In this document: one piece after another, positions 58,047 through 64,000 of the stretch
Numbering within the stretch: the stretch's first letter is position 1
How the letters are laid out: every line of letters begins with the position of its first letter
NCBI GenBank assembly: GCA_030015575.1
Contig: JASDDO010000001.1
Location: 514,409,772-514,473,771, forward strand
Direction of reading: 5' to 3'
DNA length: 64,000 bases
Origin: Agapanthus africanus
Taxonomy: Eukaryota > Streptophyta > Magnoliopsida > Asparagales > Amaryllidaceae
The notes under the pieces: generated by a model
What the model saw: only the letters and a program-made list of their open reading frames with translations
Databases searched by the model: none
What the model was told of the DNA's origin: nothing
Position numbers and translations under genes: made by a program

Positions 58047-60222
58047 TGTAGGGTTACTAGGCACTCTAACAAGGTTCTACAAGGCATCAACCATGCCCGA
58101 TTTAAAATTTAGCCGTGCCGAACAACCCTAAACCAAGATCTTAAACTAGAGATTAGACGAAACAAAGCATGTTAAACACTTTAACATCTAAGAGTTTGGG
58201 ATTACAACCTTTGTAGTCCGGTCCTTCACTTCATAAGCTCCGTGTTGAGGTCCCTTCGCTGCGATCATCATGTTCCTGGACTCTAGAGAGGCTCCACGAA
58301 GAGAATGATGGAAACTTGCTTCCGATCTTCGATAACTAAGATGATCTACCTTGAAGTTTCTTTAACACAAGCTCTCACTCACAAATGAAGTGAACACCCT
58401 AACTAAATGGCTAAGATAGATTAGGATGATGAAGTAGGATTTTAGCTCTCATTTGTTTTCTTAATCTCACTCAAAATCATCACATAAAGAAAACCTAGAA
58501 AGCTTTTTCAAGGCTTAAGGAAGAAGAAGAAGTAGCAATCCATTTGTGATGAATAATGAAAATCATTATATGATTACAAATGCAACCATGGTCAAAGATG
58601 ACAAGGCTAACCTATGTAGAGAGTTAACTAGGGTTAAGGGTGTGGTTTGGGTAAGGAAAATATCTCACAAAATATCCATCATAATATCTTTGCAAGAAAC
58701 GAAAGGAAACCTTCTAGAAGGTTCATGAAAGAACTAACCCAAATCAAACCCTAATCATGTTGAATTAGTAATAATAACATGTTACAATATTATATATCAT
58801 ATATACAATATTTATTGTAACAAAATAAAATAATACAATTAACATATATCGCATATATATCAATGTATTACCTGAGTGAGAAAAAGAATTTTTTAGTGAG
58901 CTTATATTAGTTAATGTAATTTAATATATCAAATATATAATTATACATTAAATTATCAAATCAACATTTGATCCGATAATCCGGCTATTTCACAAATAAC
59001 CGACTAATATAATCTTTCTCGGTTCATCGAATCAACACTTGATCCGATGACCCGGCTATATCACATATACCCGGCCGATATCTCATATCGCTGGAATCTA
59101 ATATGGTATCACATACTCGTATTGTTCTCGGTCTCACACATATCATATATGTGCTCCTACTCCATTTTTCCTGAGCCAAGAAACCTCTGTGTAGGACTCT
59201 AAAGAATCATCAATACGCCGGCAGTAGGTGATGATCATATCAAAAACCCACAAGCTGCAAGCGGTCAGCTAAACGTAACAGCCACCCAGGTATTGAGCGA
59301 TCAGAAGATCAACAAGAAAGCCTGTACATTCTCCTGCGAATCCAATCAGTAACACTCCCATACAGTCCGGTCTCTTCGTCTGATATGTCGCATATCTCGC
59401 CTAAGGGTGGTAAACGTCAGACCCCAGTAGCTTGATAAGTCGTGTCGATATGAGGTCTATAACAGTTCGAGAAACTACTGATAACACTTACCGGTAAATT
59501 TCAACAATCCTGGCCAGGGATTTCCAGTTATAGCCAATCGAACACAGCACAACATCAACTCCCTATACCGGGAGAGACGAATCCCCTCCTATCGCTCATT
59601 GCCTCTATGTGATTCGGGACTGTACCCAAAAGCCACCTTTTTGCACGTCCTCTTGGACGTGGTATGATGGAAATCAAAGCACAGTGGGAATCACACAAGA
59701 CTCTATGACGATCTCGGGTCTACAGACTAACCTGTACCAGTGTCACCAGAGAACTGCCATCTGACGTTAGGTATAATACCATCTGGGAGTTCTCGACAAG
59801 TCCGTCCAGCGTACCCAATCTCCACTGAGCACCCGTACACCATCCTTGATGTCAAACACCGATGGATATGGGATCATCCATCACCCATCATATGGGTCAA
59901 GATGCGTATACACTAGTCCTACTCTGGTGTATTGATGCCCTGTCTCGATACACCCTCGACTAGGAACAGTTATAGGATGTACTCGTCGACTACCGTGGCC
60001 CCACTAGTATGATCTCATCATAGCCCAGTAGTCGAGTACATATCCTAAGGGCTTTATCAACATGTAACATAGAGACAATCAGAGTACATGTTAAGATAAA
60101 GTACAACCAGATAGTATACTATCATGTCGAGCAAGAAAGTCCTCCCTATATATGTCCAAGCATCCATTACAATATACATCATATGTACAGTAATGGCCTC
60201 TAGGGCATACATATAACTAACA
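58047..60222 (-). mobile_element. C2 (right copy) 3' LTR
   Basis: 2,176 bp, from TGTTAGTTATATG (minus, at 60222) to GTAACCCTACA at 58047. Visibly more diverged from the C2 LTRs at 22-32 kb than those are from each other. Confidence 0.9.
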
Positions 60223-60279
60223 ATCTCCCACTTGCACTAGGGCCATCTGTTGTGGTATCACACACCCAACAATTAGCTG

Positions 60280-63121
60280 TAGTTGAAGTATCTCATACTC
60301 AACCATCCCATAAAAGTCTCTACTGGGAAAAAGGCCTTTGTGAGTGGATCTGCGCTGTTGTCCTCTGTGTCTACTCTCCTAACCTCGATCTCCCTGGAGA
60401 ACAACCATCTCCATAATCAGGTGGTACTGCCTAAGAATTATATCTGGATTTCTGATGGGACGGGGGTTCCTTGGCATAAGCCACAACTCTATTGTCACAC
60501 AATGGTAGGAACTAAGTTCATCTCATGAACTTATATATATCCAGACTGCCTATTTGGTAGCATCCTTAGTAACGACGTATCTTGCCTTTAATCGTCTAGT
60601 AAGTCACGGTATCTAGCTAGGAACTCTTCCAACATACCGTCCATCCACTGAGGGTAAAGACAATGCCTGCAACTGACATTCAGTCGTTCTTATCACCCTG
60701 GAACCTTTCCAATGATTCTCCCCAGGATCGATTGATACCATCTCACTACACCTAGTAAGAATCCTAACCATCCAATTAGATCTATCTCATAGATCCATAA
60801 CCCAGGATTTAGGAGGTATCACATTGAACCTATATGGAGAATCTTTGTGATAAGAGGAGATTGACCGAGCGTAACATAGGAAACTCCTTCCCTATCAAGA
60901 GTATGTCATCCACGTACTCTACGAGGATCACCACCATACTCCCTACTACCTTTTTTTGTATATACAAGGTTCGTCTACCATTTTGATGAAGTCAAACTCT
61001 TTGACAACCACATAAAAACAGATGTTCCAACTCCGCGATGCCTGATTTATCATATAAAACATCTTGCACACATTTCTGCTGCTCCCACTGTCTACGAAGC
61101 CCTCTGGCTGTGTACTTATAGACGCTCTCTTCCAAATCAACATTTAGAAAAGTAGTCATGACACCCAACCGCCAGATATCGTAGTCATAGTATGTAGCCG
61201 TGGCAAGTAGGATCTGGATGGACTTAAGCATAGCTTTGAAAGTCTCAACTTTTCTATGTACACCAAGTAATCTTCTCAAGATATACTTGCTCCTGATGGG
61301 GATTTAACCCTTTAGATAAAGCAACCAAGGACCATACTTTTTTGGTGTATAAGGATTCCATCTCAGATCACTAAGCATCCAGCCATTCTTACAGAGTCCC
61401 ACTCCTGATGTCCAGCTCGAAAATAGTTGGGTCATCATCTCATGATGCAATCCTCGCTCCCACTGTCATAGAGAATACCGAAGTATCTCCTAGGTGGATG
61501 AGGAACCCTACTAGATCGGCGGAGAGACTGAGGTTCGTCGGTTTCTATTGAATCCTTTGGTTCTACCAAATCATCAGCTGCAGTTTGTATAGCTGGAACT
61601 CTTTCCAGTTCTACCTCATGACCACTAATTTCTTCACAAGAAACTCCCTTTCATAAAGGTGGCATGTTGAGAAACAAAACATCTTTTTTTCCTCGGTTAG
61701 GTAGAAGATATTCCCTTGTGAATGCTTGGGATATCCAACAAACTTCTACAGAACTGATTTTGTCTCGAGCTTATCCGGATTATGCTTTTAGACATAGGCT
61801 GGAAAACTCCAAATCTTAACATACTTAAGATATGGGCTCTTCCCATTCCATATCACATAGGAAGTGGTAGGCAACTGATTTAATTGGAACCCTATTCAAT
61901 AGGTATGCAGCTTCTCAAGTGCATAACTCCCAAAAGGAAATAGGAAACTCAGTAGTACTCATCATAGAGCGCACCATATCAAATAGGGTGTATTTGCTCC
62001 GCCCCGATACACCTACGTGCTGTGGTGTATACGGAGGAGTAATGCTGAGAGAGAATCTCATTCTCCTTTAGAAAAGTCAAGGAATTCCGTGCTCAAGTAT
62101 TCTCCTCCTTGATCTCATCAAAGGACATAATACTTATACCCGTTCTTGGTTCTCTACTTCTAACTTATATTCATTGAATTTCTCAAAAGTTCCAGACTTG
62201 TGTTTCAACAGGAACATATGTCCGGATCTTGAGAGATAATCAGTGAATGTAATGAAGTACAAAGAACCGATCTTGGCATGTGTAGACTGGGGACCTTCAT
62301 ACATCAGCATGTATCAATCCCAAGAGTTCACTAACTCTTTCTCTGTTTCCAATAAACGAAGTTGTGGTCATCTTATCTTTGTGATATGACTGGCAAGTTT
62401 TACAAGATGTAATCCAAACTAATTTAAATATGCATCTTTATGTAACTTCAGCTAGTCGGGTCGCATTGATATGACCTAGTCTACAATACCTTAAGAAGGA
62501 TTCGTTTATTTCTGAACTCTTCCTCATGTGTGTGTTCTGTACACTAAGAACTGTGGTTTGATTTAGAACGTCTATACTTTTAGATAACGTGCCTGAACCG
62601 ATAACTCTTGATATAGGAAATGTTCAAAACATTATCCAACAATACAAAATTATATCCTTCTTTACTAAAAAAAAGACTGATATGATGTTGTATATCAGGT
62701 TCGGTATCTAATAACATTCGTTCAGAATCAATGTATTCTAGTAATACAGGGTGATAACTACCAACAGACTTGGCTGCAACACTTGCACCGTTTCTATCTC
62801 ATGAAACTTATCACCCGTTCTCAGTTCTCTACCTATCTGTAGCCTATGTAACAAATTATATATGTGGGATCCTGATCCGGTATCTCATACCCAGGACGTA
62901 AAGGACACTGAGAAACGGTTCTTTGTAATGAACACACCCGAAGAAGATGCATCAGCATGCACTTTCTTCGTTTGGGTGGCACGGGAATTCTGGTAATTCC
63001 CTATTTCTTGCTCTGTCTTATAACAATTATAAGTTGGAGCGGAACCAACGTTCCTTAGCGCAGTATAACAAGCGGGTTCGGTCAATTCATCCATATTATT
63101 ATCTTGATTAAGGCGTGACAT
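60280..63121 (-). pseudogene. pol: C2 (right copy) polyprotein remnant
   Basis: Minus strand. ATG at 63119-63121 opens MSRLNQDNNMDELTEPACY, with NCYKTEQEIGNYQNS where a zinc knuckle should be (only the first Cys kept) and FTSWV leading to the protease by about codon 80. Then the pre-integrase domain (~62430-62560), integrase (~61780-62430), RT with box YVDD at 60905-60916 (DEPCIYKK upstream) and RNase H traces (~60280-60600). Frameshifts throughout. Shares the gag loss with the other C2 copy. Confidence 0.75.
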
Positions 63122-64000
63122 GGTCGCAACCAGGAGAGAGAGAGAAGAAAACACTCAGCGTGCGCTTTTACAAGATTAGATTGGTTATCAATTTATCTAA
63201 TCATGATGTCTCCCACTGTTTTAGTCAAATCTTCCTTCAAACCCTAAAAGGAAAGACTAGCCGGGATTAATTACACGCTACAAGTTCGCCAATCTTTCAG
63301 CCAGGCCAGTGCCGGTACTTTGAGGGAGGTTCCCCGTGCTTTCGCACGGACCTAATTAAAATAAATCTCGTTTTTCCCAGGGGCGTAACCCCGTTGACAC
63401 CTTTCTAGACACCTACTTGATCGGCTAATTGTAATGTGTAAAACTTTTCCAGAAGTAAATCTTACTCGCAGCGGGTATCAGGATCCAACTATCTCATAGA
63501 AGGTATGCAATCTCATTGCAAATTTCAACTCTTGAAATTCCCAATAATATTTTTGCCCCGAGCGATCTATGACCTTGACAAGGTCAACAAACCATAGACC
63601 GCAAGTCAAGTTCAACCCGTCATTTCCTGATATGAATTAAATCCACCCGCACGACCTTTGACAAGGTCAACAAAGTCGCATGACTACCTTAATCCAATCG
63701 CATCATATGCTTATACAGATAAGCAGTAATCAGCTACCGCACACTACGCCTTGACAAGGTCAACAAACGTAGCACGAATGCTAACTATTACTTATCTGAA
63801 ATGACGGAGGGCTACGATAGATTTTTAAGAAAACCCTTTGAGTAATGAACTTGATATCGTTGTAGAATCGAGTGATTTTTAGATGGAATGTTTTTTAGGC
63901 CTTTTCTAGTTTTGCTAAAGAGGTCACTCCCGGTGAAGGGATCGTCGGCTCTTTCCTTATCGAATAAGGTGCAGGATATTTCACAAATATCACTATGCAA
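63122..64000 (-). other. C2 (right copy) leader, 3' portion
   Basis: Pyrimidine tract next to the ATG (63130-63150), three hairpins (63573-63766), the invariant CAACGATATCAAGTTCATTAC complement (~63843-63863) and one ~93-nt module (about 63910-64000) with a CCTTAT/ATAAGG stem. The second module would lie beyond the edge. Confidence 0.75.

Larger units (their letters stand above)
58047..64000 (-). mobile_element. Copia element C2, second copy, open at the right edge
   Basis: Minus-strand 3' LTR 58047-60222, then purine tract (60223-60233), pol and leader up to the window end. Left TSD candidate TCAAG; its partner and the 5' LTR are outside. Closely related to 22126-32446 but in opposite orientation. 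Confidence 0.88.

Overview
The window is plant nuclear DNA made entirely of nested retrotransposons; I found no host gene, rRNA, tRNA gene or CRISPR. Evidence for a flowering plant: Ty3/gypsy, Athila-like and Ty1/copia elements with 5-bp target-site duplications (TSDs), primer sites for tRNA-Asp and initiator tRNA-Met, and a plant-type LINE, all in AT-rich DNA typical of heterochromatin. The species cannot be named from the sequence.

The substrate is a dead LINE on the + strand, cut into three pieces (1-305, 41283-42120, 57800-58046). First insertion (TSD CTTTT): a minus-strand solo LTR of a long-LTR Ty3/gypsy derivative, here called G (306-1950 and 38949-41277). Inside it (TSD AACAT) sits a plus-strand G array of three 4.1-kb LTRs and two ~3.1-kb non-coding interiors (1951-38943), resembling the LARD class. 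Interior A was hit by a young Athila-like element (6285-14387) that has one intact gag-protease ORF (8563-11472), the only intact protein gene in the window. Interior B was hit by a copia element, C2 (22126-32446; TSD AGGTG).

Second insertion into the LINE (TSD AGAGT): a plus-strand solo copia LTR, C1 (42121-43656 and 57311-57794). It was split by a complete minus-strand C1 element (43657-57305; TSD CTTTA), which was itself split by a further G solo LTR (47551-52109). Third insertion: a minus-strand C2 element from 58047 that runs off the right edge.

The most interesting signals are RNA-like. The copia elements share a 2-3 kb leader with a duplicated ~93-nt module and three spaced hairpins, whose stems stay paired while their sequence changes between copies and families. 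The leader ends in a pyrimidine tract, an AG and an ATG. Behind that ATG the gag is almost gone and the zinc knuckle has lost its ligands, yet the two LTRs of C2 differ by only about 1.6% by my hand count. This suggests lineages amplified as defective RNAs in trans. The G LTRs carry a conserved acceptor-exon-donor block, a hairpin with a paired substitution, and a 41-bp minisatellite present in 3, 4 and 5 copies.

All counts and alignments were made by eye. TSDs and element ends are read directly from the sequence; family names rest on recognised motifs.
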